DNA from: Dipylidium caninum
Taxonomy: Eukaryota > Platyhelminthes > Cestoda > Cyclophyllidea > Dipylidiidae
Direction: 5' to 3'
DNA length: 64,000 bases
Assembly: GCA_017562135.1 (NCBI GenBank)
Contig: QEYB01000926.1
Location: forward strand, 372,001-436,000
In this document: in pieces, positions 1 to 13,900 of the stretch
Numbering within the stretch: position 1 is the stretch's first letter
Layout: each line of letters starts with the position of its first letter
Notes under the pieces: model-generated
What the model was told of the DNA's origin: nothing
Seen by the model: only the letters and a program-made list of their open reading frames with translations
Database searches by the model: none
Position numbers and translations under genes: made by a program

Positions 1-1562
1 GAGGAATCTACTAATAAATATACTTTAAAAAGGAAATGGTAGCAAGAATTTAAGGCCTTTAAAAGTTGTAGTTTATGAAATTCATTTTTGTGCTATAATA
101 TTCAATTGACGAGCTTAATCTCCATCATCAGCGTCAGAAATTGTATGAGTCTGTATCCGGAGATCTGCAACCATCTCGCATTAATTTTCGGCTTTTCTTA
201 CAATGAGCACATCACAAAGTGAAGATCATTTCAAACAGAGCTTTTGTTAATCTAATTCGTTACGATGGATTAAAAGGTGTGTGTTCAGTTAACAACCCTT
301 CAATTCTGTATGTCTAAGCCAAATTGACAATATCATTGGGGTCACAACTTGAGCACGCAAGTTTCAGGTCCGGAAAGAGCCTCCTCGATTCGCCAAATTA
401 TGCCCACAACAACGGTGGTTTTTTTTATTGATTCTAAAAATACCAGATAGCAGAAGGCGCTCTCAGGTACATCAGCAATTCGTGGTGAATTTCTATCTCA
501 ATTCAGCGGCCGATACAGCTTCAAACGTTGCGCCGTTACTCTCGAAATTATTATTTTTTGGGGATTTGTCGCGTTGGTCTAATTTCAAATCAACAGGTCT
601 TTGGGTGGATCGTAAGCCTAGCCTTTTATGGTTGAAATCATTTTAGCGGAAATTAGTTGAAGTTCGATGTTGAATGCAAACGGTTGCAGTTGGCCTGTTA
701 AGCATATTCTGTCTAGGTTTCATCTCAATGTAAACTTAAGTGATTAGTCAAAATCGTAGCAAGGTAAACTGAAGGCAGCAAATTTCATACAGCGTGGAAG
801 TAAAATCAACGTTCTTTACAATATTACTATAATGGACTGATCATGACCATGTCTTGGAGGCAATTAATCTAGGCAATTTATCCATATACAAGGTAGAACG
901 AAATAACTCAGGACTTACAGCTTAAACGGATCGGCTTAAGTGGATTTGGAAACCACTTTTTATACTTTAACACCATTAAAATTTATTTAGAAATTTGATA
1001 ATAGAATCCGGGCTACTATTCGTGATATATTTAAGCCAAAAACAATGGTGGATAAGGCGACTCTATCGTTGTCACGAAGAAAAACACTTAACGAATTTTG
1101 TTTAAAGTCGTATCAAGCATGCTTATACTAATGATTAGTTTTCTATGCAAAAGCTTCCGCAACATGCTACCATGCGCTGAAAGATAGCCAGGAAGCGTTA
1201 CAATGAGCATAAAACTGTTTTTTTGGTAAGTGAATGAGTTACCATAAATGACCCGGTCAACTTTGGTAGAATTTCCCTTAACGTCAAAATTATCATTTTT
1301 CCACCAGTGCATTACCACTATGCATTGGCAGTTAGAAGACAGTAACTTAAATTTCCTCAAGTATTCTGCTCAATTATAAGGTCTCAAATATCTTCAAATA
1401 TGCTTTCGAGGTCATCTCATTTGTGCACACCTGAATCTCTTGACCATAGAGAACGCAGCAAGTATGAATCTACTTTGATATCATTGGTTCGCACCACATA
1501 TAAAAACCAATCAGACATCGAATTCTTTTACCTTGGCTAAACTGCTTGAACGTTGCGTCGTT
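1..1562. other. Upstream flank of APRT, no gene recognised
   Basis: AT-rich sequence with only short open frames. None has domain-like composition or splice-site support. It presumably holds the APRT promoter and 5' UTR, but no convincing TATA box or other promoter element was identified. Confidence 0.5.
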
Positions 1563-3520
1563 ATGAGTGTATGCATCCGCTGTCATAATTTTGTCTATTT
1601 TGCAGGATCAAAGGGAATATAGGATACGGCAAGCTATAAAACTTTATCCCGGCTTCCCTAAAGATGGCATAGTTTTCCTGTACGTTGTATTTCTCCTCAT
1701 TCTTCAGTGACGTTTTTCCCATTTTTCAAGACCAAACCGTCATCAATGATTGTGTCACTTGGATGGCAGAGGAGATCAAAACTCGTTTCACATCGAATGA
1801 TGAAGTAAGTGGTGCACAGGCATTTTGAGTATCAACAGACTGTTGATGCTATTGTAGGCTTAGAATCTCGTGGCTTCCTTTTTGCGATTCTTCTTTCAAC
1901 CCTCTTCAAAGTTCCCTTTGTCCCCATACGCAAAGCGGGCAAACTACCCGGCGAATGCGTACAAAGTTCCTACGATCTCGAATATGGTTCTGTAAGTTGT
2001 ATCTTCTTTAGTTCCTATTACTTCCTACCTAGTTTTCATGCTAAATTACCTTTATTAACAGAGCGAGACCGTCCACTTCGCTGTCAGTTTTTCGCTCCGC
2101 AAGTTTTTTTTCTTCGCGAATTTTCCTCTGCACTCTAATTCCGCCGCCCTCTATGGGGTTTGAGTTGGCACTATTTGTTTGCTTTCCATAAATCCCAGCT
2201 GCTTTTTTTTTATTCATTGAAAGGCGTCATGCGACTCATGTTAATTCCTCATACTCGCAGTCTACTTTTACTTCGTCTACTCACAGGTGAGAGGAGCTTA
2301 AGGCTTCATCTTTTTCTACCATTGGCATTTATCCCAAGAACCTCCCTAAATTGATTGCTATTCATCCCCACATTAAAATAATTATCATTAGATCCCGTCA
2401 ACCAAACTTTAGTTTTAGTTTTTTCTGACACGTTACAATCCCCTGTTCTCCACGGATTATAAGGTTCTTGTGGAGGCTTGAGTTGCACTTACAAGTACTG
2501 GCTTAGATTCACCTGACTGCCTCTGACCATGTTTAAAAGTCCCAGGTGAAATGTGTGTTTTGATGGGGAATTGGCAACGTGACTACCTTCACGCGGGGTG
2601 ATTAACCATTCAGCTTGCTTGGGGTGCTGCCGCTTCCCCCAATCGCATGTCTTCTCCGCTTTTCTGTGTCTTAAGGCACCATTGAAATTGAGTGGTGATT
2701 GATTATTCCCATCTTCTACTCGGCCTCTCCTCCTCTTCCTCCTCCACGTCTGCGATTATATGCTCTTTTTGAATCATGTGGATGACTCAATTGAATCACT
2801 GCCAAATTATGCCTCATTTTTGCGCCTCCCGCGTGTTCTCTACCGCCCCTTAACTCAGAAATGATTTATTCGGAGGGTATGAAATGCCAAGTCAAAAAAC
2901 GCTTTTATTAATTTGAGTACCACACACATTTTGCTTTACCATGTGACCTGCGTTTTAAACCATTTTAATCATGAACTTTATTCTCAAACTTGGCTATGAC
3001 GATCGGTTACATCGAGTTGTTTTCGGGGTGATGAGTTAACTGCCCGACCCGATGGCGTATTGAGACAAGGCCTTGACGCCATCACCTCATCCCGTGTTTC
3101 ACACTGTGCCAATTCTGGTAAGATTCCCTGATCCGCGGACGCCTTGTTGGCTTAGAGACAGACTTGAGTGGGCCGTCTTCTGTCCCATTTTCCTCTGTAA
3201 AATTATCCGATTTTACTCGGACGTCTGGATAGGACTGTTAAGCTTTTCCTTTGTCGTTGGTAAGGAGTTCCTCTCCGCTCCCCTTTTCTAAGGCCACCCT
3301 TGAAATGCAGAAGTCTGCGCTGAAGCCGGGCTCTAGCATCATTCTAATCGACGACGTGTTGGCCATCGGCGGAACTATGAGCTCCGCCGTTTCACTCTGC
3401 AAGGCGGCCTCGTTGAATATCCTAGGAGTGGGCGTCTTGTTGGAGGTGGTGCACTGCAACGGTGGCGAACGGCTAGACCAGCTGGGCTTGAACTGGTTCT
3501 CTCTCCTCAAATTTGACTAG
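1563..3520 (+). CDS. APRT: Adenine phosphoribosyltransferase, 5 exons
   Basis: Purine-salvage enzyme that converts adenine and PRPP to AMP and pyrophosphate in the cytosol. Parasitic flatworms depend on salvage because they lack de novo purine synthesis (established knowledge). Coding exons inferred from splice sites and phase: 1563-1568 (only Met-Ser), 1606-1679, 1708-1804, 1839-1991 and 3293-3520. They sum to 558 nt and encode 185 aa, against about 180 aa for human APRT. Introns are 37, 28, 34 and 1301 nt. Seen: N-terminal REYRIRQAIKLYPGFPKDG, then GLESRGFLF, the flexible-loop segment RKAGKLPGE, and the PRPP-binding loop LIDDVLAIGGTM near residue 133. The loop is normally ATGGT; here its Thr is Ile. 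The start was chosen because ATGAGT is followed at once by a good donor (GTATGC) and gives an N-terminus of normal length. Candidate poly(A) signals (AATAAA) lie at 4159-4169. Next gene: DDX21-like, same strand, 2.1 kb downstream. Confidence 0.93.
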
Positions 3521-5628
3521 TTATTATTCTGCTCCATTTCTCCCAGATGTTTGGAAAAAAAAGGAGATCAACCATGTTTAGCTCTATTTTCTCCCACAAA
3601 AAACCTCTGCTTCTCTTGTTCTCTCTCTTTTTCTCTCTCTCTCTCTCTCTGCCAATGTATATAAACCAATGTGTAAACACTGTTAAGTCGAAAGCTTCTA
3701 AAATAGCTCAACTCTCCTCATCCCCCTCTGCCGGAGGTGGGGTTAGGTGGGGTGGTGATTAATGTTCTTGCGGCGTTGTGGCACTTGCCAGAGCCCAGAC
3801 AGGCTTACTTAAATTGGGTGAGGTGAGCAGCGTGTCTAGTCCTTTCATCAACAACAGGACGCGACCCCTCGGGGCTGGGCTGACGCGAAACCGCGAGACA
3901 CAGCGAGGTGAGCACAAAGGCTGGGTTTGGAGACTGATGGGGGCCGGGTTTTGGGCAAACGGAGGGCTGGATGGGAGACTGGCGGAGCGGGTGGCCTGAT
4001 GACTGACTGGAAAGCGGGACGGTGGTTGGGGTGCGGAGTTTCTAGTCGTGCTGATTGTTACTGTGTGGGAAGTGGGGAACCCTCTTTTCGGATAGCACTA
4101 AAATGGTGCGACCTTGAGTGGGCTGAAGGCTAATTTGAGTTGATCGTCACCTCGTAAAAATAAAATAAAAAGAAGCCTCGTGAAAGTGACGTTGCGTGAG
4201 ATTCTTCGGCCGATACAGGAATCGCCTCCACGTTAGTCTGCCTAGTATGGATATCAGCTTGAACCGGAGGTTTTGGAGCACATTACGACAGGTTAGAGTA
4301 TTTTCGAGTTGGTGTATTCGCCGCCAGGTCGTCTATTAAATGTCACTTTGTGAGGAAGGCTTCTCTCTAAGCTTGCTCTGGCTGGGGGAGAGCGGGACGC
4401 GATGCACAGGCGTCAACACCGCTAAAGAAGCATATCTCCTCCCAACTGAGGCATTGAACGCTAACAGACTTGGAAACTCTTCCTCGCGGCGGATGACATC
4501 GTATTTCAGCCTCTTGAGGCGTCACAATTAGAATGTCTCATTTTGACGTGAGCCGTCTCGAGGCCTTTCCTCACTGTGGCTGGGTACCAGAGTAGCGCTG
4601 GTCGAGGATACGGCCTTCAGGGCCGCGCCCCTTGCCCTAAGCATGGGAATAAAATCCGTGTCAATTAGAACGAGTATCACGACACACCCTGGCAACCGCA
4701 GCACTAAACACTTTTAGATGTTATCGCAAGGCGTGGAGGGGGTTTGTAACGCGAGCACATTATGGACGCCAGGTGATTTGAAGAGCTGAGGAATGCCAAC
4801 CGCATAAAATGCTGGCCAAGGTTGTAGCTGCGTGTTTGTTTTAATTCGTATCGACTCATTTTTGGCGGTAGGCGAGTGGGGGCATAGCCATTCTGCGTTT
4901 TAACAGGTAGCATGTTTGGCTATAAACCCACTCTGTTCGATTTGACTTTGGCCAGGGTAACTTGGTCAGACGAAGCATACCCGCTGAAGGCCAGGAGGTT
5001 GGTGATTCGACAGTGCTGCTGAAAAACAGCCCGGCCATGACGACTAAATAATGTGCGTAAAGAAAATGGGTATTGACAGTGCTGTGCGCTTACGTTGGCG
5101 GGGCAGAAAGGGAGGAAAGGTGGTCATTTGGAATTGAGTTACTACTACATGACATGACACTAGCATAATGAGCTTTCTGCGTGAAACACGAAATTGAGAC
5201 CACCTGGCTCATGTGCCTCTAGCAAAATTTTGGTTCTTGTATTATTTACCATATGTCCCAGATTTGAGAAATGGGTGACGTATAAGGTAGTCCATACCAA
5301 AAGCCAGACAACTTGACATGAAATACCTCGACATTTTGCAGGTGACTGTAAGACATGCATTTTTACAAGACATTTGCGAGCATTCTTATAAATTCATACA
5401 ACAAGTTTAGTTTGGAGATCGCAATTCAAAAATTTCAGCTTTTTAATAAAACTGCCATGACGGTCTTTTTGCAACGTCACAGTTGCCTTTAGAGATTATA
5501 ATAAGATTTTATTTGGCTGAAAAACATGACCTCACACAACAAAGTCCTACAACTGCTTGCACTTGTTTTAATGATCCACAGATCGGGAAGGTCACTTGCG
5601 CGTTTTTAGTTGGTGAGGCGTGCTCGAA
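3521..5628. other. APRT 3' flank and intergenic region
   Basis: No coding sequence recognised. It holds a (CT)n run at 3632-3650, tandem AATAAA signals at 4159-4169 that could end the APRT transcript, and a pyrimidine-rich TTTTTAG acceptor at about 5604-5609, 19 nt before the DDX21-like start codon. That acceptor could be the end of a 5' UTR intron or a spliced-leader acceptor. Confidence 0.45.
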
Positions 5629-7999
5629 ATGGAAGCGTATGACCTGTCAGGCTTCGAAATTTCCGAGGATACATTGGCGAAACTCGGAGCTGTAGGCATC
5701 AAAAGTTTATACAAGGTTCAAGCTGAAACATTTGAGCATATCAAAAACGGCGACGATGTTGTAACATTAGCAAGTATGTTTTTGTCCTCGTGCTTAACAA
5801 ATTTTCCAGAAACTGGTTCCGGCAAGACTTTAGCTTTTTCTATTCCACTGATTGAATTGATCAAGGAAAAAGGACTTCAGTATAAGCATGGTCGGCATCC
5901 AGTTGCTATCATTCTTGCACCCACAAGAGAGCTTGTCGCGCAGACTGTGTCTGTTTTAAATTCTCTTGTTCCAGATAAAATTCGCGTTCTTGCCGTATAC
6001 GGAGGCGTTCCCTATCAAGGCCAAAGTACATCGTGTAGCGTCATCATGTGTTTTAGTTTCTTCGCTGAGAGCTGGTGTTGACATTATTGTTGGGGCTCCC
6101 GGACGTATAATCGACCTCATGTCCACCGATCGCTTACAGCTAGACAATATTCAATACGTCGTTCTTGATGAGGTCGATCGCATGCTAGATATGGGTTTTA
6201 GTGCGGCCGTGGAGAAAATACTTGCTTCCGTCTATGTAGACGGCAAGAAGCCACAAACCCTGCTCTTTTCTGCCACAATGCCGCAATGGGTTTCCAAGAT
6301 TTCTAAGCGTTACATCTCCCCTGACTGTAAGCGAATTACCCTCATCAGTAACCAAGAGGCTCGAACCGCAGACACAGTTGAGGTAATGTTCTCAGCGTTA
6401 ACTGTTTTCCCTTTAGCACTTCGCCATTCTTTGTCCGTTCCATGAAAGAGCCCATACTCTCGCTGACGTCATTAGAGTTTATTCGACGGGTCCCAATGCC
6501 AGATGTATTGTTTTTTGTGAAACAAAAAAAGATGCTGATGAATTAGCAGGGCATTCAGCAATGTCTAATGATTGTCATGTCTTTCATGGCGATATTCCTC
6601 AGGATAAGAGGGAGTTTATTCTTCAGGTAGACGATGTCCTCGGGTGTGTGACGTATGTTAATCATAAGTTAAGTGTCCTTCTTTTAAACTAAGAAATTCC
6701 GAGAGGGCAAATATAGAATCCTGTTGACAACCAATGTTGCGGCCCGTGGACTGGATATTGCAGATGTGGATTTGGTGATTCAATGTGCTCCACCTTCCAC
6801 TTCCGAAGACTACATTCATCGGTCTGGAAGAACAGGTCGTGCTGGACGTAGCGGTACAAGCATTTGCTTCTACACCATGAAGCAACGCCATCAATTGGCC
6901 TTCATTGAACGGGGAGCCGGTATTGTCTTCAAACGCATATCTGCACCCTCACCCGATGACATCGTCGACGTTTGGACCTCTGAGTTATTAGAGTAAGACT
7001 AATTTAGGAAATGCGCTAGCTAATGCTATCTCATTGTAACAGTCTCTCAGATTTTAATCCTTCTATTCTTCAACGTCTTCGTTATTTTTTTTCTATTAAT
7101 ATTTAGCTTTACTACGAGGACGTGGTTTTTCTTTACTTCAGCGTCTTTTCTGAGATTCCAGAATCGACATGGTCCACCTTTCTTCCTGCCGCGCAACGAT
7201 TAATCGAAGCTATGGATACTCAAACAGAAGACCAATCAATCGAACAGTCCGAAAAGAAAACACCACGAAAAGTAAACGAGAACGGAGCGATAAATTCGGA
7301 AAACCTAGTGAATGGCCATTTTAGGCACTCTGTCCCCGTTTATCAAAAAGCTTTGTGTTGCGCTCTGGCGAAAATTGCCGGCAAACTAAAGGCAATCGAA
7401 AGCCGATCCCTTTTGTCCGCCCACGCTGATCTTACTGCATACCGGTTGGATATCCCATCTCACATCACTGCTCAGAGAAAGGGTCTATGCTACAGTCTGC
7501 TCAGCACGCAATTAAGTGTTGGGATCACTGAAGCCATCCGGAATTTGGCTTTCATTAAAGGGAGGAAGGTGAGTTCTGTTGTAGTATTAAGGCATTGGTA
7601 CATTGCTTTCGTGCTCTCCAACATGTATTGTACTTTCAGGGTTTCGTATTCGATGTACCCAACGAAAAAGTAGATGAAATTGAATCAGCGTGGACCAACG
7701 AAGACAACGGTGTTGTCCTCGAGAAGCTCACTGAACTGCCCGAGCTCGAGCCAGATGAGGGGGGGGCGAGCGGAGGCGGTGGTGGCAATACCTTTCGATT
7801 TGGTGCATCCCGAGGGGGTCAGAATAACGGCCGGGGAAGACGTGGATTTGGTCGTGTGGGTGGTCGCGGTGGCCGGAATTTTGGGGGTCGCCGTGGTGGA
7901 TTTAATGGAGAAGGCCGTGGTTTCCGCGGTGGGATGAAGCGCCCAAGGGACTCGAGTTCAGGACAAACGTGGCCTTCTAAGGTACAAAAACTTAGCTGA
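5629..7999 (+). CDS. DDX21: Nucleolar DExD-box RNA helicase, DDX21/DDX50 family, 7 exons
   Basis: ATP-dependent RNA helicase; the family acts in rRNA processing and Pol I/Pol II transcription in the nucleolus. Exons 5629-5773, 5810-6025, 6057-6382, 6417-6626, 6694-6992, 7142-7568 and 7640-7999 sum to 1983 nt, giving 660 aa with an intact frame. The first three introns are only 36, 31 and 34 nt. Motifs seen: Walker A AKTGSGKT (residues 48-55), PTREL (86-90), APGRI (134-138), motif II DEVD (158-161; DEVD instead of DEAD is the DDX21/50 signature), SAT (192-194), ARGLD in [10 protein letters not shown] (about 311-320) and motif [10 protein letters not shown] (341-348). After the helicase core comes a GUCT-like domain (about 455-560) and a C-terminal Gly/Arg-rich RGG tail (about 575-640) typical of RNA binding. 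ATG 5629 is the first in-frame Met before the Q-motif region. Human DDX21 has a longer N-terminal repeat extension, which is absent here. Confidence 0.95.
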
Positions 8000-10900
8000 G
8001 AATAATTTGATCGACACCGCCACCTTGTACATGCACGTATATATGGCTTGATGATTGAATTGATATTTTAATTTATCAAGAATACAGGTTATGGCTCTGG
8101 CTTCTAATGCCATGCTTTGTCTTACCGCATCGATTGGTGATTGAATACTTTTAATACAGGGGTGTGTTTGTTTTGAGTTGTCACATCGATATGGAGTCTT
8201 TTGCCTAGGTATAATTTTTCAATTTTATGGTAGCTACGAATATTGTGACCTTTTGTTTTTCCATAATTTCGATTAGCAAGTCATGTGAGTTACGCGATGG
8301 TGAGGACGGACATGGCAAATTTGCCCATTTCTGCCCTCCCGTATCGATGGAAAAATGCTGGAAGGGCGAGCGTTGCCGTAAATCATCCTCAATTTAATAC
8401 AAAATGTTGGAAAAACAGCTACCAAACCACCTTACGTAGTAAAACAGGCTTGGTAGGATATCCGACTTCGACTGCAAAACTACGGCGTCCGCAGCAAATC
8501 GGCTTGGGATGATCCCTTCGGATGTAGATTTGTGCTTACCTTGGTTCAGCGCTTGTGTGTACTCGTTCAACCTCTCAATGTTTATTTCGGCACGATGGCG
8601 GAGGTCAGCGTGGCTGAGTGGAGACACGTAGCACGCCAGTTTCGTTTAATCTTCCGGCGTGGCAATGAAGACGCTTACGGTGGAGTGCCAGTTGACCAAT
8701 AACCATCCGAAGCCTTCCTTTTGATGTGCGTATTAACATCTAAACTAACATTTTTTCGCTTTAAGTGTTTACTACGGAAAATGGGGTTTTCATCATGGAT
8801 ATAAGACTTGATCCGACTAACGAAATTAAGATCTCGTTAATATGTTACCTCGTTCACTCATCCCTCCAGTCCTTAGTTGATTAGACGCCGACCATACGGA
8901 CGGGACGTTAGAGGTTGCCAGTGTGTCCCTTAATCATTCCAGCTGCCATTACCGAGACTCCTTGGCCTTGATGTTTCCTCCATTTTGATTTGCTGGTTGT
9001 GTGGCTGATAGTAGTAGAAGCAATAGCGATGATCTCGAGACTGTCGTCGGCGTCGTCTTTGTTCTCCTTTTCTTCTCTGCCTCGCGCAGCTGTCTTTAGG
9101 CAGGTCCCCGGGACATTTGCCGACTCGAGTACAGATGCAGAGGTGGTCAGCGCTCTCTTAACTCGCAACTCGACGTCAACCTTGGTGAAAACGCTCCACT
9201 ACAATCACCAGGTGCAGTACTATTTGAGCGTTTTGGGCTCATTGGAATGGTGTCGTCGATACGATGGTATGTAATGACCGTAAATCTTCATCGGCCGTTC
9301 AAAAGTTGGAGGAATCTCAAAGGGATGATAATTTCACAAAATATTTCTTCTAATTCGAAATGCTTTTGGCGTTTAGTGCACCACTAGGGGATCATTGTGA
9401 TACTTCGTCCGAATGACTTACGAATCGCGAGCTAAATCCCTTCTGATTACTGTCAGAAGGTAACAATGTGATTAGAATTCTTGATGAAACCGCTGACCGA
9501 GTGCACACATTTGGCTAGAATCGTGGCATGCGCCTCCATGAGTATGTTGAAATGGCTTTCGCAACGGAGTATCTGCAATCAAGACTTTGCAGTCATATAC
9601 ACTGTTCTACGAGGATATCCTTCGCCTTGCGAATGGAACTGCTGCTTGTCGGCTCCTCATCGAGGTCCCTTTTTGCTACCATCGTCAACCCATTTCCCTT
9701 CCTGTAAGGTTTGTATGGGCCCAGGGTACATCTGCGTGTACTAACGGTGAATTACGTAGTCAGTCTTTTCCTCTACATTACTTCTATATCGTAAGTTGAT
9801 GCAATGCCCTTTAATGAAAAACGTCAACAACCGACAAATCACATGACATTGAGAGAGGCCAGGTCAAGTGCAAACTGAAGCAGTTTCATTGGGTAGACAT
9901 TCCTTGCATATTTTTGGAGTGAAGGTAATATTTCTCATCTGTGCTGGATTATTGTAAACATCGACAGTGGTATCAGCTTCCACTCGACTCCAACCTGCGA
10001 TTCGAGTAGTACATGATGAGGGAGGGTTGTCCATTGACATGAAACACCGAAACAGGCACCAGTGATACGAAGAATTTAACAATCATTAAATGATAAAATT
10101 TGAATGGATTAAAAATATTCACGTTCAAATAGCCTTGTGGTAGGTGGTTACGTTTGTGCAAAATCGAGTCTGTTTGAGATAAATCGAAGCCAAAGACCAT
10201 TCGGAGTGAATAATAAATTAACTTCACGCACTGACTTTCACTAATGACATGAAACGCAGCCTTGAGGGCGCGATAGTTTATAACTTGTTTTTAGAAAAAC
10301 CAAAGGGGCCATTGCCATCCACTGTCTCTAACTTCTGTGAGATCGAATACCGTTTAGGCAAACTGGCTCCAAATTAGGGTTCAGGCCTTAATGTGCACCA
10401 TGCACAGCTAAAACCGCCTTCCACAAAAGCTATAACTAAATTCAGGAACGTTTTTGAGTATATATTAGCACCAGTGTACTTTGTCATCTCTCGAAAGTTG
10501 TACTATTCAAAAGCAGTGGATAGGGGTCTAGGCGGCATTGTCCAATGGGTCCTTTGGTGAGATGTCCTTTCAGCCTACACAACAAGCCTAAGTGCCCACA
10601 ATTACCCACGCCTTCTCGACCTACATCATCTAGTAAGAGGGTAAGTCGCAAAATGAGAATTATATCTCGCTAAATTTGGACATTTCAACGGTAAAAGTGG
10701 TGTGCTGCTTTTTTGGTCTTCGGAATGCTTGGAAATACAATTTCATTTGTATTTATTTGCAACTTTATTTGTTGGTTTGAAATATCTATTTTCCTCCAAC
10801 TCATTACTCCTTTACCTGCTACTTACTAAAAACAGCCAGTATACATTTCGCCATCTAGTATGTGTAGGTTAACAGTATAAATCAGTTTAATAGCTTTCCT

Positions 10901-13900
10901 GTCATATACATTATGCTAAGACGTGTCCTTTATAAGCTCCTCAAAATTACCACTCGTTATTTTCGCTTCCTCAATCATCGATACTTTTGATCGCCTGATA
11001 TTTCGAAGGAACAGTGATCGTTGTGGTTGGCGACAGTCTTAAATGTCTTACAATTTTGTATGATATCCTTTATTATCCCCCATAAATTTAGATGATTCGC
11101 CATGGCTCGGTATACAAGAATGTACTTCTCATTTGGCAACCGGTTTTACAACGGACCTTTTTTTCGTTTGTTGAATTCGCCCATTCTCACGTTCCATGCT
11201 CTGATTTCGATTTTTGTCTCTCCTCAACAAGGAATGTGTTAATTATGCAGTCGAATGAAATACTTTCCTTTTAAGCGTCATAATATTGTTTTCAATATGG
11301 ATTTTAAATGGCCATCTGAGTTGTTTGATAGAAATGCTTTATTTCGTAGTCAACTTAATTGGTGTGGTATTGAGGGAGATGCCAATGGGCCTCTTTGTAG
11401 AGGATGCTACACACCCTGTTGGTAGCGTGGTCGAGCGACGAGTCGTTCGAGAATGTCTAATCGAGTTAGTATATAGGCGTGCACGTTCACATGCGTCTTT
11501 GAGAACTGGCCAATTGTCAGTTGTTTATACGAGGAATTTGGCAACTTGCCGATGTGTCGTCCATTCATGCCATTTGATTGGGCATGTTGACCTTTCATTA
11601 ACCCTCTTATCGATCGGAAGTCGAGAGTTTTTTCCACCTAGATCAGTGCGTGGTTATTCCCCTGCATCAGCACGCTTATCACCTTAAGATTTTATCCGCG
11701 CCGATGATTACGTGGCTGTCCACTGCGTTAATGCGTATCTCTTGGAATCAGGTGAATACACCGTATCTTGGTGCTTAGGCTTTCTCACGGGCGACATTTC
11801 CCGTGTATCCATTGGTTGCGTTTAATAATATCCCATTTATTTACTAATTGTCCTGTCTCTCAGAGTCACTAAGATCTGAGCCCCTAGAATTGGCCTGGAT
11901 ATATCCACCTTTTTCTTGCATCACCTTAATTTTGAGAATATAGATAAATTTTTGGAACCGCCGTTGAGAGACAGTGATGAAATGAATCAATTTCTTCCAT
12001 AATCTAAGTCTACTCGAGAATAACGCGCGCCTAAACCATCGCACATCAAGTCTCCACTTCTGTCCTTCGTGGAACTACTTATTTCTCCCGTCATCTTAGT
12101 CTTTGGCTTAGACAGTCGACCCCTGTTACCCTTTCCGCTAGTATTTTATTACCTTCTTGAGTGCGCGACACACCTTGCAGAGTCCATACTGGTAAACTAA
12201 TCGTGTTGGCAATAATGGTTTTAGATGCGTTGGTCAGGCCCAGTTAAATCGAATTCAATTAATTCCTTGATAACGCCTACGCGGACTAAGCGTTCGGGTG
12301 CACCTAGATGCGAAGTATGTAGAAGTCGGGGCAGTCATGGCGTAATAAGATGTCAGGATAAGAGGAAACATGGTGTAACTCATTGTTTCTATGTTTGGTG
12401 ACGGAATTACAGGTGTATGCTGACAATTCGTTCCTCTCCCGTGTGTAACCTCGTAGTCGATGCCGCCACGGCTTCCATAGGAATGACCATCTTCATCAAG
12501 CCGTGGGTTATTTCCTTCGTTTACCACACATTCAGGCGCAAGATGGCTGTGGTTTTTCTACGGGACAGTTTATTCGCTTGTCTAATAGCTCTGCTACTTC
12601 TCCACATACAAACTTCACATATTCCACCGTTGTTATGTTGGATTGAGAATTAGTTGAACGATTACGCTGCGCTGATGAATGAGAAGGAGAAATCTATCAT
12701 TGGAGCGAAGCATCACGAGCGCAGTGGTATGTCTGGCCTTAGCTCAACGCCAGACGATTGTTCGTGTTAATACCTGCGCCACCCTCATTAACGGGAGGAA
12801 GGCGAACTGGATTCTAATGCCACCACAAGATAGTTTCTCATCAACTGTTTGTCTCCCAATAGGACCACACGGATCTTCCATCATCACTTCAGGGATCTAG
12901 GGAGTAGGGCGCTGAAAAATATCCTTGATCGCTATATTTCGCTTCTGTCTCAATCTGTTACATTATTGTAGCACTTTCAATGCGACGCTCATTGAGAATC
13001 ACTCGCTTCTGCCAGTCCGTACTCCTCTCCTGACTTCTCGCCCGTCCCCATTATTACATATCGGAGGTCTCAGGTTGATGTAGGAACTGCGGTCTAGGCA
13101 ATTAGGGGCGTGGAGCAGCAGGTATGCTTCGAATAGTTTGATCATCATTACTTTTGTTTTATTTTTTTAGCCATTGCTGTTGGATTACTATTTTACGTAC
13201 TTGTCCTCAATCTGACCTAATAGTTCATTTTTTAGCTGTCAAGGCTCTTTTGTTATTGTGATTGGCGACACTGGCGCATGGGACCTCTTTTCACGCTTCT
13301 AACAATTTTTCGTTTACGCTTCAGTGGTGCTGAGGATCCGTTCCGTACATCTTCATTACACGCAAATACGGGTCTCGTGCACCATTAAACGAATACCTTG
13401 GATGTTCTGTGGAAATGGAACTATGCAGCGTTTCGTTGTGCATTCCTTCAAATTTCTCATATTGTCCTGCCGCTTCATTTGTTTGAGTGATAAACCTTCA
13501 GAAGGCGTGATTCCATTATGTCTCACATTGGCTCTAGATGGGTTTATATGGATGTGGTGATGGTGCGATTGTTGAGTTGCCGCCTGGTTGTGGACATTTC
13601 GCGAATTGGCTCTTTAAAGGTGTACATCGTTTTCTGCCCTCCCCCAATGCCTGTGCGCATCTTTTGCGGAAAAAAATTTGTGTGGTCGTGTGAGGCGGCA
13701 TAGGCCGAATTCACCACAGCAAGGGAGCGGGCGTCCGTCTCCATCAAAACAGTCTAGCGGTGACTAATACTCCGCGTCTCGAAACCCTTTCCGATGGGGT
13801 CATTCATGCAGCCGGCTAACCGCATTCATCGTGCGGCCATCGGCGTGGCTGTGATTATGAGTGAGGGTAGATGATAACTTCGTATTGCTGGCATCGGCAG

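Noticed and set aside
11286..11687. 133-codon plus-strand frame
   Set aside because: No domain-like pattern, no splice context and no family resemblance; consistent with chance.
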